Of a stretch of DNA of 64,000 nt, positions 29,888 through 42,674 are shown one piece after another. Numbering within the stretch: position 1 is the first letter of the stretch; each line of letters begins with the position of its first letter. Origin of the DNA: Breviolum minutum Mf 1.05b.01 (Eukaryota; Sar; Dinophyceae; Suessiales; Symbiodiniaceae); the NCBI GenBank assembly GCA_000507305.1, contig DF239941.1, positions 62,001 to 126,000 of the forward strand, read 5' to 3'. The notes beneath the pieces are model-generated. The model saw only the letters and a list, made by a program, of their open reading frames with translations. It did no database searches and had not been told where the DNA came from. The translations under genes were made by a program, and so were the position numbers.

Positions 29888-32807
29888 CGAGTCTGATTTG
29901 AGTTGAGTTTGAGAGGATGAGGTGGCATGAGTCTTCAAGTTTTTATCGGTTTTTTGTATGAAGGATATTGAAGGGTTGTGGTTCAACAAAGATGATGTGA
30001 AATTATAGGAAACATGACGCAACGACTAGTGCAACGACGATACGATTTCAAATGTATAAGTTATTTGTATAAGTATAGCACATCAATTCATCCACTATAA
30101 CTTAGGGTTTCTATCAACCAACCAGGATTTCATAGTTCATGTAGCCATTGAGCAGGTTTTGTTGTCACTACAATCCGTGTCGTTTCGGATTGTTCCATAA
30201 TTTTTGATAGAGAAGTGATTCTTGTGAAACGACACCGTGGACAAAATCTGTTCATCCTCTCAACTTTCGCTGTGTCCGTGCCGCCGTGCCGCCGTGCCCG
30301 TGTGTAACACACGGGTGTCGCCTTGGGTGGGGTTGGTTTTCAGCTTTTAAGGGGGAGGGTTTGCTTTTGGAAAACCTGAAGGGTGCGGCTGGACCCATCC
30401 TTCCTGAAGCCACTTGAAGAAAGGTTGGGCAGATGCGCAAATATTTGAAATCATGTTGCTGGAAGAGTGACTGACTTGGATGAAACAAAACATCTTGATG
30501 TTGACATGTTCATGTATATTCTGTATTTTCCTATTTTTTTCATCATTGACAGGTTTCATTTCATCCCTTCTTGTTGTGTCTTGCTTCGGCCCATTGGCAA
30601 TAGGTATCACCCCAAGCAGCATTGATCACGGGGTAGGGAATTGAGCAATGGCGCCAGAAAAAGAGCAGCTCACGGATGGCCGACCATCAAAGGGTCTCAC
30701 TTTTTGCTGGTTGAATTTTGCTTTTCTAAAAATCGCGCTTCCAAACTCACACTGAAAGCTATGCCATAAGCATGATGATTTTTCAGAAGAAAAAGGAGTC
30801 TCAATCAGTTGTTTTTTCATGTTCCATCGTAATTATTCTTGTGCAGTGTGCACCATGTCGCAACATTTGGGATTCTGTTAAACCTACAGGAGACTCGTGG
30901 ATATTCCAATGTTCATATATGTTCATAATGTGTCTCAACACTGGTTTCTTTCAATTAGAGTCCAATCACATCCCCCAAACCTGGCCTTATTGAGGGAGAC
31001 CAGTGGTGAACCCTTTATGAACGTCGGGGGTGATAGAACCAATGATACATTTCTATACCTCCACAAGGGCGTTTGTGGAGAGGTTTGGTGATTTCCCTGA
31101 AGGTTTTGCATTGTTTTGTGACGATTGTTTGCGCGGAGAATTACTTGTTCCATTTTTTGCACCAATGTTTGATTGATGGTTAAGGTTGGTGCTTTGGGAT
31201 TCTATGCCGATCAGTGATGAACACTATTTCAAAGAGGATTCAGGATTGTAAAGCCACTAACCAGAGAGGATTCCCAGACTAGTAAGCTGCCAACATTAAT
31301 CACCAACTCTAACTATTTGTTAAGTGTGTTTGATCCACGTTTCTTATTGCTAGTAGTCAGGTTCGGTTCCAGGATCTGGTTTGATCAGATTGTGGTAGGA
31401 GTTTTCTGTTGACCGACTGAGATCCAAGAAAAAGGGGGGCGTTCCCTTGCTGTTGAACGCCTTAGCCTTCGTCATTCTTGTGGAAACGATTTGGAGCCAT
31501 TGGGATGGAACACCCATGTACAGCACTGATGCCTGCATGCCAGGCCCTGAAGACTCAAGACATTGAGAACTTCATGGGTGTCGCATCACATGTCCTTCGA
31601 CTGCAGTTGTATAGGTTGGAAGTGGACATGTCGGGGTGTGTGTCACAATAATAAAGACCTCCAAGAAATCCACTCACTAGTAAAAATGTGCAGATATGTA
31701 ATTATACTATACAATCATATGCATATATTATGTGCATCACTTATTGCATTTACATTTACGTAAATATACATATATATATATATATGACAGATTGGTTGCT
31801 ACTCATATTAACCATTTCAAGCATATTTTGGTGGGATCACCAAATTATGTTGAGACACACCCTATGCCAAAAAATCCTAGAGGGTCTTGGCTTGCTCAAG
31901 GGGATCCGCAAAATCTATGCTGGGTGCCTTTCCAGTTGCCTTAGCATGCCATTTTGGCCACTTGGGTGGGTGTAAAATGGTGTAAATATCTTATCCATTC
32001 CTGTGATTTGATGAATTAGAGTTGTATTTCCGTGAGTGTTTCCTATAGCATTTCTCTCCTAGACAGGAAAGTTCTTTGCGAGATATATCAAGATCTCAGA
32101 GGGACATGGGGTCCCAGGGCTCCTAAGGATCAATCACTGGATTCAAGAAAGGGGGGCGGTTCAAATATGTTCACAATCGATTCTTTTTTTTGATTTCTGG
32201 GATCCGAAAAACCCTCAAATTGAAAAAGATATATCCTCCATGGAACATGAGCCCAAGCTGATTGAGAGTGACTAGAAAACTTCCATAATGAGTGAAGGGA
32301 TCAAGACAATTTCCAAGTGGATAAATTTTTCCGCTCCTCCATGTGGGGGAGATTCGTCAATCGAGAGCCGGCCGCTCAAATTCAAGGATTGACGATGACA
32401 GCCACCTTCTTTCGGCCTTGTGAGGGTTCAGGCATCAAGTTGCTCAGGGGTGATGGGGTCCTGGGGCGGATGAAACCTTACACGAAATTCATGGCATATT
32501 TGGGAGAGAAAATTACAGGGATGTTGGAGTGAAATTTGGTGAAATAGATGAGCAGATCCCCAAGTGATATCCCTTTCATGGTGTATTCACAGAGGATAGT
32601 CTTCACAACCAACCAGCACACCACCATCCAATCATAGACAGAAAAATGCTCCTGAAGCTAAGGTTAAGTATAGTGCCGTGATGCACTGCGCAGCAAGTGT
32701 TGGCCCAAGGTTCTTTAAGAGAACTGTAGATCATGAGGCACTAGTCACTAGTCAGCCCTGCCACCCCAAGTTGCTTGAACTATTGCTCAAAGCAGCAGTG
32801 CTTGAAG
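29888..32807. other. intergenic, no supported gene
   Basis: Short frames occur on both strands. The best is a plus-strand piece at about 31399-31560 with a hydrophobic run (GGVPLLLNALAFVILVETIW) behind an AG|G acceptor. The minus strand over the same bases is equally open, so I make no call. A (TA)n tract lies at about 31767-31785. The 32317-32532 plus-strand frame has a protein-like look without splice support. Confidence 0.4.
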
Positions 32808-33134
32808 ATGCAACGGCTACTTTTTCTGCTGATGGTCGGCAAAGTGGTGGGAACAAATTCCAGCAACGAAAGCAATGAAACGAACCAGTCGGTGTCTGAA
32901 TTCAACTGCAGCTCTGCTGACTTCCCTCCATGTCATCACTGCAACAGTTGCGAAGAAGCCATGGAATGTGCACCAGTTGCATGCTTGGCAGAAGGAGCAC
33001 CAGCTTTACTGGAATGTATATATTCGGAGGAACGTCGCTGGTATTTAGTTTGCACAAGTCACATCAGCAAAGGTCATGCAATGGTCCTGGCAGGGCCTAT
33101 CCTTTGGTGCCTGGCATGGTGGTCTTCGGCATGA
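32808..33134 (+). CDS. possible secreted Cys-rich, sequon-rich protein
   Basis: ATG 32808 starts MQRLLFLLMVGKVVG, a signal-peptide-like segment. Next come five N-glycosylation sequons in about 25 residues (NSS, NES, NET, NQS, NCS) and a cysteine-rich stretch (PPCHHCNSCEEAMECAPVAC). The frame continues to TGA at 33132-33134 through a hydrophobic end (MVLAGPILWCLAWW) that could be a membrane anchor or read-through into an intron. I recognise no family. The order of features (signal, glycosylated stalk, Cys module) is what makes this more than a random frame. Confidence 0.4.
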   Translation: MQRLLFLLMVGKVVGTNSSNESNETNQSVSEFNCSSADFPPCHHCNSCEEAMECAPVACLAEGAPALLECIYSEERRWYLVCTSHISKGHAMVLAGPILWCLAWWSSA

Positions 33135-34855
33135 CCAAGGGGGGAATTTCCCGGGAAGCCGTCCTGCTGCCGATGGAACAATCAGGGAAATCCAGCTGGA
33201 ATCCAATACATAGGATAGCTCACTAGAATGTCTAGTGTTGTATACGTAGAAATGCATTGAATTTGAAGCTACACAGTTTCAATGGGTTTTCACCAATTGC
33301 ATCTTTTCGGCGGCTTACCATCCGCATCTTTTCAAGAAAAAGTGAGTGAGAAGAGGTCGCTTTTCGCAGTCTGTTCGTCAGCCAGGACATGTGGCAAGCT
33401 GAAGGTTTGAATCAAAACAACAATCTGATATGATTCATGATATCTATATATATATATTATATAATATATATATTATATATACTTCGAATTGCAACTTGCG
33501 ACCTCACGCATGATATGTGTACCAGAAGAAAGGTATGATATATGTTCTTATCAGCGTTTCAGTATCTTATATTTGTTCCACTGTTCCTATGTAATTAATC
33601 ATATTCACCGTATGTATACGCATCTGTAAATAAACTCAGTCAGTAGAACACAAAAAGTTATTCAAAAAAAACAACTGAAAAGGTCCAATACAAATTTCAG
33701 GTTGAAGTTCGCTTCATGACACATGTCACCTCAACAAAGCCCGTGGTGTTTGTTTCAGGCCTTACATGGATGAGTTGAGGGCCAGGTGAAGATTGGACCT
33801 ATGGAGGGGTAAGGGATGGTATGTTGAAAAGCTACCGGGAATTTCAAGGAAATTCGCGGTCATTTCCATGGGAATTCACTGTACTCCCCCAAAAACACTC
33901 AAACAGTTCGGCCCCTGAATTTTTGGCTGGGCCCCAAAAGGGACAGGATCGCCTTCCAACCATCAAGGTTCCGGTGTGATTTGTTAGTTTCAGGGAGCGT
34001 AAAGCTGGGTACCAGGTCGTTGGTGAAATGGACTATAAACATCTATAAACAACCATTGTCCCTTAACAAGACCTTATTAGTAGGGCCATGTAGGGCCTTA
34101 TTTGGCATTGGAAGCGGGCATCCTTGAATTCCCATGGATTTTTTTTTCGGCAAGACGTAGGGACCTCCCTGCAAAAATTTGGAGGGTTGGTGATGATCAA
34201 ATTAATGCAAACACATTTCGGGCGGCGAACCTCTTTGGGATGGTTTTTAACATTTTAACAAAAGAGAATTTGGTTTAGTTCAGTCTGATATTACCATCTC
34301 AACTATTATTATAGCCCCTCTTCTTATCTTTTTTGGGTTGTCGGTCAAATCGGTCGAAGAGTCCTTTCTAAACTTGCATGACCCTGGAAGCAGTTGCCAT
34401 CCTTTAAACACAACTGGTACTGGTGCTTCCTTTTTTTTTGGGGTGATTTTGTTTAGATCCTTAGCTATAAACGCAAAATGGGTGAAACTTGCTACCACCA
34501 CCCTGTATACAAAACTGGTGGCCCTTCGTGGACTTCCACGACTTGGTCGACTTGGTCCCTGAAAGACCCCAGTGGCTCGAGACTTTCAAGAGATGGCACT
34601 TGTGCCGAGGCAGAAGGTGTGATGAATCAAAAATCCTCACTGCAATAATAAATGCGATAAATGGAGGCTGTGTTTTTTTCCCTCTCATTTGATTATAATA
34701 ATGCATGCTACTCTTGTATACTTTTTATGACACGGTCGATCGGTCGATCTACCTCAAAAATTGGAGATATTTCTCAAAGAACACAAGAGTTACAGTATAT
34801 TATTGTAACATCTCTTGTATCTCAAGTATCATCGTATCACTGGCTGTTGGCTGCG
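33135..34855. other. intergenic, no supported gene
   Basis: It contains an AT-only palindromic tract at about 33440-33481 and a single family-1-like terminus (ttagtttcagggagcgta) near 33982. No exon with convincing signals was found before the nucleoredoxin-like gene. Confidence 0.5.
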
Positions 34856-37803
34856 ATGGGTAGTGGAGCCTCGACCACAGCTGCAGCGTCTGAAAGCTTC
34901 ATCGATGAAGCGCTGGGCCCAAGGTTGCTTACTGCCACGGGGAAGTTAGAGACTGCTACGGCTTTGAGTGGCAAAAAGCAGGCGCAAAACTACACAACCC
35001 CAAAAAGTATGGAAAAAACGAAGGAATGAGAATGATTTACTACAATAAGATAAACTTAAATTTATTCTAGTAGAGATGGTTTTAGATGATGTAGCAAATA
35101 TTTTCAACGCCTTCCATCCCTCTTTTTCCCTCAAAAAAAATTGTTTGCAAAAGGTTGGCTTCTATTTTGCCGCCGACCGTTATCCGGTTTGCAAGAAGTT
35201 TGCAATCCAATTGGCTGCGACGTATAACATCGTGAAAGACAAGGGCTTGGAAATTGTGTTTTGTTCCTCAGACCGTACTATCGAAGATTTCAACCATTTC
35301 CGCTCAGAGATGCCTTGGTTAGCGCTTCCTTTTGATGCCAAGGAGAAGGTCATGGCATTGAAAACAAAATTTTCCATCACCTCCCTGCCACGATTTATTA
35401 TAGTAGATGCTGAGACTGGAGATATCATTACAGATGACGGCAAGACAAATGTACGCAAGGATCCCAAGGGGGAGAATTTTCCATGGAAAAAACCCACGTT
35501 CCTTGAAGCCCTTCCGGAGCAATTTTACCAAGGCGAGGAACTCGTAGGGAGAGATGCTATCAGAGGTAAAACGCTTGGACTCTTGTTTACGGCATCGTGG
35601 TGTAAGCCTGGAGTTGAGCTTGCTACAACTTTAGCAAAGTGGTATGCTTTGATGAAGCCGGAACTTGGGGAGAAGTTTGAGATTCTCTACTGCGGTTCTG
35701 ATACTGGTGTACCGGGCTTGCAATATAACTATTCCAATCAACAAAAGGAAGGAGGTAACTGGTTAGCAGTTCCAATGGAAAATCAAGGTCTTTTAGATCA
35801 ATGTTATGATGTTATGGTATTAAAAAGCTTCCTGCCTTTCTGATTGTGGACGAAAAGGGCCAAATCATCAATGAAAATGCCAAATGTCTTCCAGACTTAC
35901 CGGCAAAGGCCTCAGATTTTCCTTTTCCACCTCCACCCATTGGCTTGCTCTCCTCTGCGGATCGTATTGTGAAACCTGCCATGTGTTTGATGTTGGAAAA
36001 TTGTACTCCTGAGCTGCAGAACCAGATCATCGAAACTATCAAACCCATTGCTGAAACTTGGCGCTTGTGAACGAACTTGAACACTTTTTGAATGTGTCTG
36101 TCATGAATAATTAGCTAATTGGGTTCTTTTTCTTGCGTGTTGATGGATTACCAAATCATGGTTGGATGTAGTTAGACATATTTCAATTTTATAGGTGTAT
36201 ATATATATATATATATAAATGTCGGAAAACCTGCTTTATTATTGTTACGAGCTCCGTAATTGGCTTGGTGTACATCAATGGTGATTTTGTTTGTCCATAA
36301 TTACATCTCTCCATACCTGAATAGCTTTCCATCCATGCCAGGTTGAGTGGAAATGTGTGGAAGGATCTAGAATCTACAGTATCTATCTGAAAACACTCCG
36401 CTGAAGACACATGAATAGGAATAAAAGTGCTGGATAGACCAACATGTTGACTCCATGTTTTCATTTCATGTGTTTTGTTCTGCGTCATTTATCTTGAAAA
36501 CGGTTTCCTTGGCAACATTTATTTCCGATGTTTTCGTTGAAAAAGCACAACTTGAGGAGAAACATGGCAAGGATGGGAAGATGTTATTTTTTGCAGCTAA
36601 GAAGGCTTCTCCAATTGCTTCTTCGTTTCGTGCTTTAGCGGGTACAGATTGCTTAAACCGAGATGAAGAGGTCTTTGATAGTCACCTGGACATGGTATGG
36701 TTGTAGTTCCTGTAGTTCCATAAGCATCAACGACCAACCGACCAATGTTTTTCTCTGATTTGGAGAATCCTTCAATAATATCAACAATCATGTCAGGGGT
36801 GAATTATACATATATATATATAATATATATAACGAACAAATAAATAATATACCCTCCCTAAAACTAATAGAACCTAAAAATGATGGTTTCCAATAGGAAT
36901 CTCCTCTTTCAGGGGTTCATTTTCAGGTGCTATGTTAGTTTCAGGGAGGGTATATTTTTGAGATATGCTAATATAGTCACCCAGTCAAGCAGGCACAACC
37001 TTTAAGCATTTGGTAATTAATGTTTCATGGTCCTTAGCCTCAGTAGGTTTGTCAGTATATGCCCAGCACCTGAAAATTCTCAAAGGGCTGCCAAATTGAA
37101 AACCCTAAGAAAATGTGGAATTTTTCACATGCTTTAAAGGAAGCAAAAATGGATCCATTTAAAGCACCTTTTGGAAGGTCCCACAAAACCCGTGTATAAA
37201 AAACATCATGGATGAAAACCCAGATGTGCGGGGTGGTTTTTGGTGTGATTTGATAAAATGCAGGTCATGAAATTTCCACGTAGTGGTGAGTCAGTAGATG
37301 GCGCAACCGCAACTCCTAAAAGGTGGTTTAGTAAGGGGCAACACATGGGAGTTGCGCCATCTACTTTTCCAGGCGGCCAAAAACCTTGAATGCTGTAGAA
37401 TTGGGACCACTATGACATCCCCAAAGTCGAACTTGAAAATCGAATTTGATGCAATCAGTTTCCTGGCCAAATTTAGATGTGATGTCATGTCACCAAATGC
37501 TATACAGGGGAGTCCTTCTTATTTCTAGGAATTTGAAGTTAGCCAAATCGTCAAATTTACCCAGATCAATGCAAGACTACAGGTGATAGGGAGGATGATG
37601 ATGGAGAAGCTGCTCTTTCAGGAGAGAATCCTGATACACCGACATTGCTTCTGGTGGATTTGGTCATTAGTGGTACTATCTATTCTGGTCAGATGGCGCC
37701 GGGACTTACCGGTGAAAATGTGGAGAAGATGATTGACCAATGGAACAAGGGAGAACTCCAAAAAGAACCTAACATGAAAAGGAAGGCACTACGCGGAAAG
37801 TGA
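34856..37803 (+). CDS. nucleoredoxin-like protein, tandem thioredoxin folds
   Basis: Four exons: 34856-34981 (GC donor), 35154-36062 (GC donor), 36546-36694 (GT donor), 37594-37803 (stop). With the 8-bp duplication at 35801-35816 discounted, all phases close and the product is about 461 aa, near human NXN (435). MGSGAS fits an N-myristoylation signal. Motifs match NXN in order: ALGPRLL...LSGKK, VGFYFAADRYPVC, SEMPWLALPF, GENFPW, LLFTASWCKPG, LPAFLIVDEKG, IETIKPIAE, GKMLFFAAKK, TPTLLLVD. The WCPPC sites are altered: the first is RYPVC (residues 51-55, second Cys only), the second WCKPG (191-195, first Cys only). It is probably a cytosolic or membrane-tethered thiol redox or scaffold protein; the activity is inference. 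Confidence 0.9.
35801..35816 (+). repeat. perfect 8-bp tandem duplication breaking the frame
   Basis: The unit atgttatg occurs twice in a row inside the second thioredoxin fold. As read, the frame ends at a TGA at about 35841. Counting one unit only, the frame runs straight on as DQCYGIKKLPAFLIVDEKG, the expected strand with its cis-Pro. It is therefore a recent +8 insertion, an allele, or an assembly error. Confidence 0.85.
36848..36953. mobile_element. MITE, family 1 (copy C), in intron 3
   Basis: A 106-bp palindrome: tataccctccctaaaactaa at the left, gttagtttcagggagggtat at the right. It lies in the third intron of the nucleoredoxin-like gene. Its right arm supplies the empty-site sequence for the nested insertion at 60180. 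Confidence 0.8.
37293..37365. repeat. palindromic element with 15-bp perfect arms
   Basis: Agtagatggcgcaac (37293-37307) and its exact reverse complement (37351-37365) bound a 73-bp block in intron 3 of the nucleoredoxin-like gene. It may be a fourth small MITE family; no second full copy was found here. Confidence 0.6.
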
Positions 37804-40800
37804 AGCAGACATCGCAATCATAGCAGGCATAGCCCTGCATAGCTGACATTATGAATTCCTTTGAGGAGTGAGATATTCAGTATCAGTCATCAACATGATC
37901 AGTATCACTGCCGATTCCAATGTCAATATCAAGCATGATTCTCACAAGCATCACATCATGGATCATGGGTGGTCCGTGTGCACTGCCATCACTAACGCCG
38001 ATTCGCGTTCTTCGGCACAAAGTTTGCCTAAACTGCTGCAGAACATCTGCATCTCGCGCTGAGAAAAAGGGTTTCAGTGGTAAAGGTTAAAGGATGTACC
38101 GTAAGCGTAACCGTCTACAATGAGAATGCAGTGGCATACCCATCACCAATTGATGTTTCTATAGATGATCAATTTCAAAGGAAGGGTCAAACCCATGTTT
38201 AACCCATGGGAACATGTTCAAGGGTTTCTTCAGAACGGGGCTGTTAGACCGACTTCGGCCTTAGGTCCGGTAACACCTAAAATGTAGACCAGGTCCTACA
38301 ATCCAGGGCCCAAACATCTTTTCATGTTTTATGGTAACCCACTGGTCAACAAGAACATGAAAAAAAACAAAACACCACAATTTCCCACTCCTTGCCACGG
38401 TGGCACTTATTTTTTGGTGGTTCTCCTAGTGGCAGGTTATTCGGTGATTTGGCTTCATCCAGGAAGTTGTACACACCCAACAAGAGACTCAGTCGTCAAG
38501 GTGGTGGGGAGTTTCCATGTCATGGTGCCATAGTGGGGGTTTCCATGAATTTTCTCGGAAAATCTCTCGAGCTCGAGATGGGAGTTTTTGGTTCCTCACC
38601 AGTCATTTTTGGTGTCAGATTCTCAGGTTGTGAACCAACACACCGAACTGGAACACACCCCAAGCAACCTGTAACCAAGACGCGAGAAAAAAGGCATCCC
38701 TTTCATTGTTCGCCAACGGGGGATTGCCCGAATTGTGTTTTGGGGGTGTGCTGTGATTTTTTGAAAATTTTAAGTAACAGATGGGTCCGAAGAATAGCTG
38801 ATCGTATATCGTACAGTAAACATGAATCATATCAGAGCATATAGAGACCTACCCGCCGCAAGATTGAATTTTTCTGATCCTTATCCAGTGGTAGATGGCC
38901 CACTTTCATATTCCATGTATTCCAGAAAAAATGGAACTCCGAAGCATTTTTGACATGAAAAAATGGAACTCCGAAGAAAGGTTACAGGAACCCACATCGG
39001 GAACGTATATAAATAGACAATATATGATATATCAAATGATAGAAGAAATCCTGCACCAGTTGATATGTAGTTTATGAATGTTTATCCCATGATTTACGGG
39101 GTTTTACACATCCCAGGTGGCATTTCTTCCATCAACAATAGTAAACAAGACCTCCAGTCTTGAGGGACAGTAATGATGGCGCTAGAGGCAGCACATGGCA
39201 GCACCTACTTTTCCGACACGCCAGGCAGATGACAACTCACCGTCGAGAACAGGATCAGGCAGTGCATGCACATGAGACAGGTGGAGCAACAGTGTGCCGG
39301 GATGTCCCAAGAACTTATAATATAGTAACTATGCAACTGGCAAGCACCCGGGGTACACGTCTATACCCTACCCGAAATCTACACCGTTTGTGGGTGGAGT
39401 ACTTAGCATTTGAAATAAGATTCGTCAAACACCTGGCAGCTCTTTGGAGCAAGCGCTGATTGGTTATAGAGTTATGCAATGCTATATGATACGATGCGTT
39501 TCGCAACATCGTCACCTGACCTTATGGAATTTTGCAAAAGGTTTGGGTACTATTTTTCGAAACAGACTTCTGATTCTGCCAACGTTGGGGGTTGCACGTT
39601 TAGGTCCTGCCTACCTAAAGCAAGTTCTCATGTACACCCGTCATTGCCACAGTGCCTGCAGTCAGTTTTGCCATGGTGCACCTAATGGGACTTTTCATTA
39701 TATACTTGGAATGATTCAAATCCCTACTCAAACCACCCATTTCCTTTGTTGATGCGAAATTCATCCTGGAGTTTTTCTGATGTGAGGCTTTCGGTGTGCA
39801 GCTTGTCAAGTTCAGTTGTCGTGCTACTTTGCCTAGGTTGGATGGGGGAGATGGAGATCCTTTCCCGGAAAGCTTTTTGAACTTGGAATCCTACTTGCTT
39901 ATACTTATATGCAGTAACGGGCAAGAATTAATATAAATGGTTCCTTGTTCATCATCATGTTATTCTTCTTCTAAGTCTTCTTCTTTTGCTGCTGTTGTTG
40001 TCTTTTGTCACTCCTACTTCAGGTCACTTCGGTGGTGCCCAACGACTCAGTCCCAGCAGCAGCAGCAGCTGAGATATGCTGAGATCATGTCTTAAAACCT
40101 TTCTGTTTCGCCCACGTGCTTTGTAAAGTGGCGCGTGGAACGCCAAGCTTGAAGACAGTCTCAACTTATCTCAACTTAGTCCATAAAGCATATCGTCTCA
40201 GATTGGGAACGTGTTACTCTTCGCCCAGTCAGTTCTCCACCGTTTGGACTGTGGCTCGAAGTACCCAAAAGATTCGATTGCGAAGGTCCTGAGGAAAGAT
40301 GCGTTTGCATTATGCCAACTGAGATGTTTTACACGGCCTTCCACCTTCGGTTTTTTTCTTCTGAAAGGCAATAGCTGCTGTTTGCACCTCGATTCACAGT
40401 GTGGCACTTTGAAATTCGTTAAATCTGTACCGGAGGACATGTCTTAACATCCAAGCTCGGTGTTCATGGTGAAACCTCCCCGTTCGTGGAACCAAACTCG
40501 ATGTCAAGGTGATTTTAAGAAAGCTTAGATCGTGTAGCCGCCCCATGATTTTTCCAGGCAGCAGCAATGGCTCCCGCAAAGGGCGCACAGATAATCCTTG
40601 CTACAGTGACAATTGGCCACTTCAGCGTGTGGTAGCTGTGGTCGCTTAGCAATATCTTCAGCCAAATCTATACACTGAACGCAACTAGCATTTTCTTGAT
40701 AACAACACGTAGCCGAATAGCCAGTAGTATCATGATAAACAATACGTCCAGATCAGGATGAGACGGAAATTCACAAAGATTTCCCAATGTTCCAGGGGTA

Positions 40801-41553
40801 AACTGTGCAAGCTGGAAGCTCTACATTTGCTTTCAGATTGGGAAGGTTTTTAGATGTGCCTTACGGGGGGAGAATCAATTCCCCTCGACTCGACTCGAAA
40901 GATGGGGCCCTACAAATACGGCACGAATCCTGTATGCCTTGGCTACCATCAGCCTCAACCAATGGACCCAGATGACCAAATTGGAGCAAAAGCGATGCGC
41001 TGTCCGATGCCGATCTGGGCATTTTTAATGTCATGAAGAGATGACGAATAAGAGCTAAGAGCTGCTGGTTTTTGAGTCAAAGAGAGTGACTTTGGAAAAC
41101 AAAGGGTCGACCCAAAGATAAAGAAGCGCAGGATGTGATGAATTCCATTTTAAAAGCTGGAACGTTGCAGCTGTTTAATGACTTCCATGAGTATCCTGGA
41201 GGTCCTTGGATTAACTGCCAGGTCCTGTTTCGACCGTTCCTTAAGGTCACCATCCAAACGACTATAAAAAAACGACCCGAACGACCATCCAGCATATTTG
41301 GTGCAAAGCCTCACTTTTTGCCCAAAACAGTGACAATCCCTATCAAGGCTGTTGACCCAAATTCGCGATAAATCAGATGACAACTTTGTCATGAATGTGT
41401 CATGACCTGCATTTGTGCCATGCAAATGACAGGGTTTTTCCACACTTTATAGGTTCAACCGTGAGAGCCTTAGAAGATATAGCTGAAGACATGCCACTTA
41501 AATCTTGCATGTAGCTACACATCACAACATTATACCCTGACCGTCCAAGTGGC
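37804..41553. other. intergenic, no supported gene
   Basis: Overlapping short frames occur on both strands. A 19-bp direct repeat (aaaaaatggaactccgaag) occurs twice near 38924 and 38957. A family-2 MITE lies at 39034-39141. A minus-strand frame around 40198-40440 looks protein-like but has no start or splice support. Confidence 0.4.
39034..39141. mobile_element. MITE, family 2
   Basis: It shares gaaatcctgcaccagttgat, the gtagttta...tatccca block, and tacacatcccaggtgg with the nested element at 60180-60280. The right end is ccatcaaca; the left end is damaged. Confidence 0.65.
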
Positions 41554-42009
41554 TTGAGGAAAATCTTCAATATCTTTGTTCATGAAATGTTTTCTTCTAC
41601 CAAAAGCAATCGAAAAGAAGACGCCGAATCTGAGAAAAAATCGAAGTTCATCTTTCAAGCGCGCGGTGGAATGTTGGAAAACGCTCAACCATCTCTTTGG
41701 GTGATGCTTGCAACCTTCAAGGCCCATGAAAATTTGAAGGTCTTGGAAGGCAAACACATGCTAGCACGTGAGGAGGACGCGCTGAGACAACATTACCCCA
41801 GTGAATCTGTTTGTGATGGCTCTTTCCTTGAATATTTGGAGGGGCTTGTCAACACACATGCGCACACACACAGAGAGCATTTTGCAGAACCTGCGAGGCA
41901 AGACAGATCTGCCATTCTTTCAGGAATGCAAAAAACATGTGGCTTTACTCCAGCCAAGCCCCACAAGCCTTTCATATGTTTTCACCAGATCTTGTCCGTG
42001 AGAAATTGA
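41554..42009 (+). pseudogene. array piece, best-preserved copy
   Basis: An open frame of 151 codons. The central part (MLENAQPSLWVMLATFKAHE, then EEDALRQHYPSESVCDGSFL and EYLEGL) is the same peptide that appears broken by stops or shifts in the copies at about 45.3-45.5 and 47.7-47.9 kb. That makes it likely to be the ancestral reading frame. No known domain is recognised. Confidence 0.45.
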
Positions 42010-42455
42010 AAAAATCAAGGGGCTGTATTCACAGGCTGTTGAAATTCTCAATCTAGAGTTAGAGTTGATATTCCACCCTGCTTCAACAAACAAGATTCAC
42101 CCAAAAGCTATGCTGGCAAGGATGAAATGCTCAGTTTTTTGGGGTGTTTAAGCCGTTGATGCGCTTCGCTAATGCAAGCGCAAGTGCTACAGAGATATGC
42201 TGTATGCGGCAATCGCTGGGCTCAAATGTACAAACGAAAGTACATATTTTTCTCTGGCCCTCCAGCAGTAAGACTGTAAGACCTGAAATGCATCATCAAA
42301 TGCATGATCCACCAAATGTTGTTTTGATGTTCCCAGATGTGTAGCATTTTGGTGCAAACTTTCCATTATCACATAGTGTCCCTGCAGAAGCCAACACCGA
42401 GAGACAGAAGGATTTGTTGCCATGCTTGCTGTCACTTGTTGTGCGGTCGAACTGA

Positions 42456-42674
42456 TTGGACTCAGAATGCGATGTTGTGCCACCATGGAAAATTGTGCAG
42501 CCCCTGCAGCCTTGCATAAAAATTGACAAACATTCACGCCAGAGCATTGGACACGCGAGCCAAGTAGCACTTGGCAGCTGTGCTGCACATGCTGCAGGTG
42601 TTGCATTCCCGAGCTTTCCACCGTCTATTGATGCCAAACAATTCAAAAGGCTTCTTGAGCACGCAGGGGGTTAG
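42456..42674 (+). pseudogene. array piece with FPPSID motif
   Basis: The frame ends AFPSFPPSIDAKQFKRLLEH then AGG before a stop. Copies at about 44.98, 46.76 and 47.36 kb carry a 2-bp loss upstream (gctgtgctgc versus gctatggc) that shifts the frame; the 49.15-kb copy keeps the length. CAG followed by GT or GC after LEH in the copies could be a former splice donor. Confidence 0.4.

Noticed and set aside
31910-31970. Sequence resembling the dinoflagellate spliced leader (gccattttggcc...cttggg)
   Set aside because: It departs from the conserved spliced-leader sequence at several positions. No true spliced-leader or relict leader was found on either strand.
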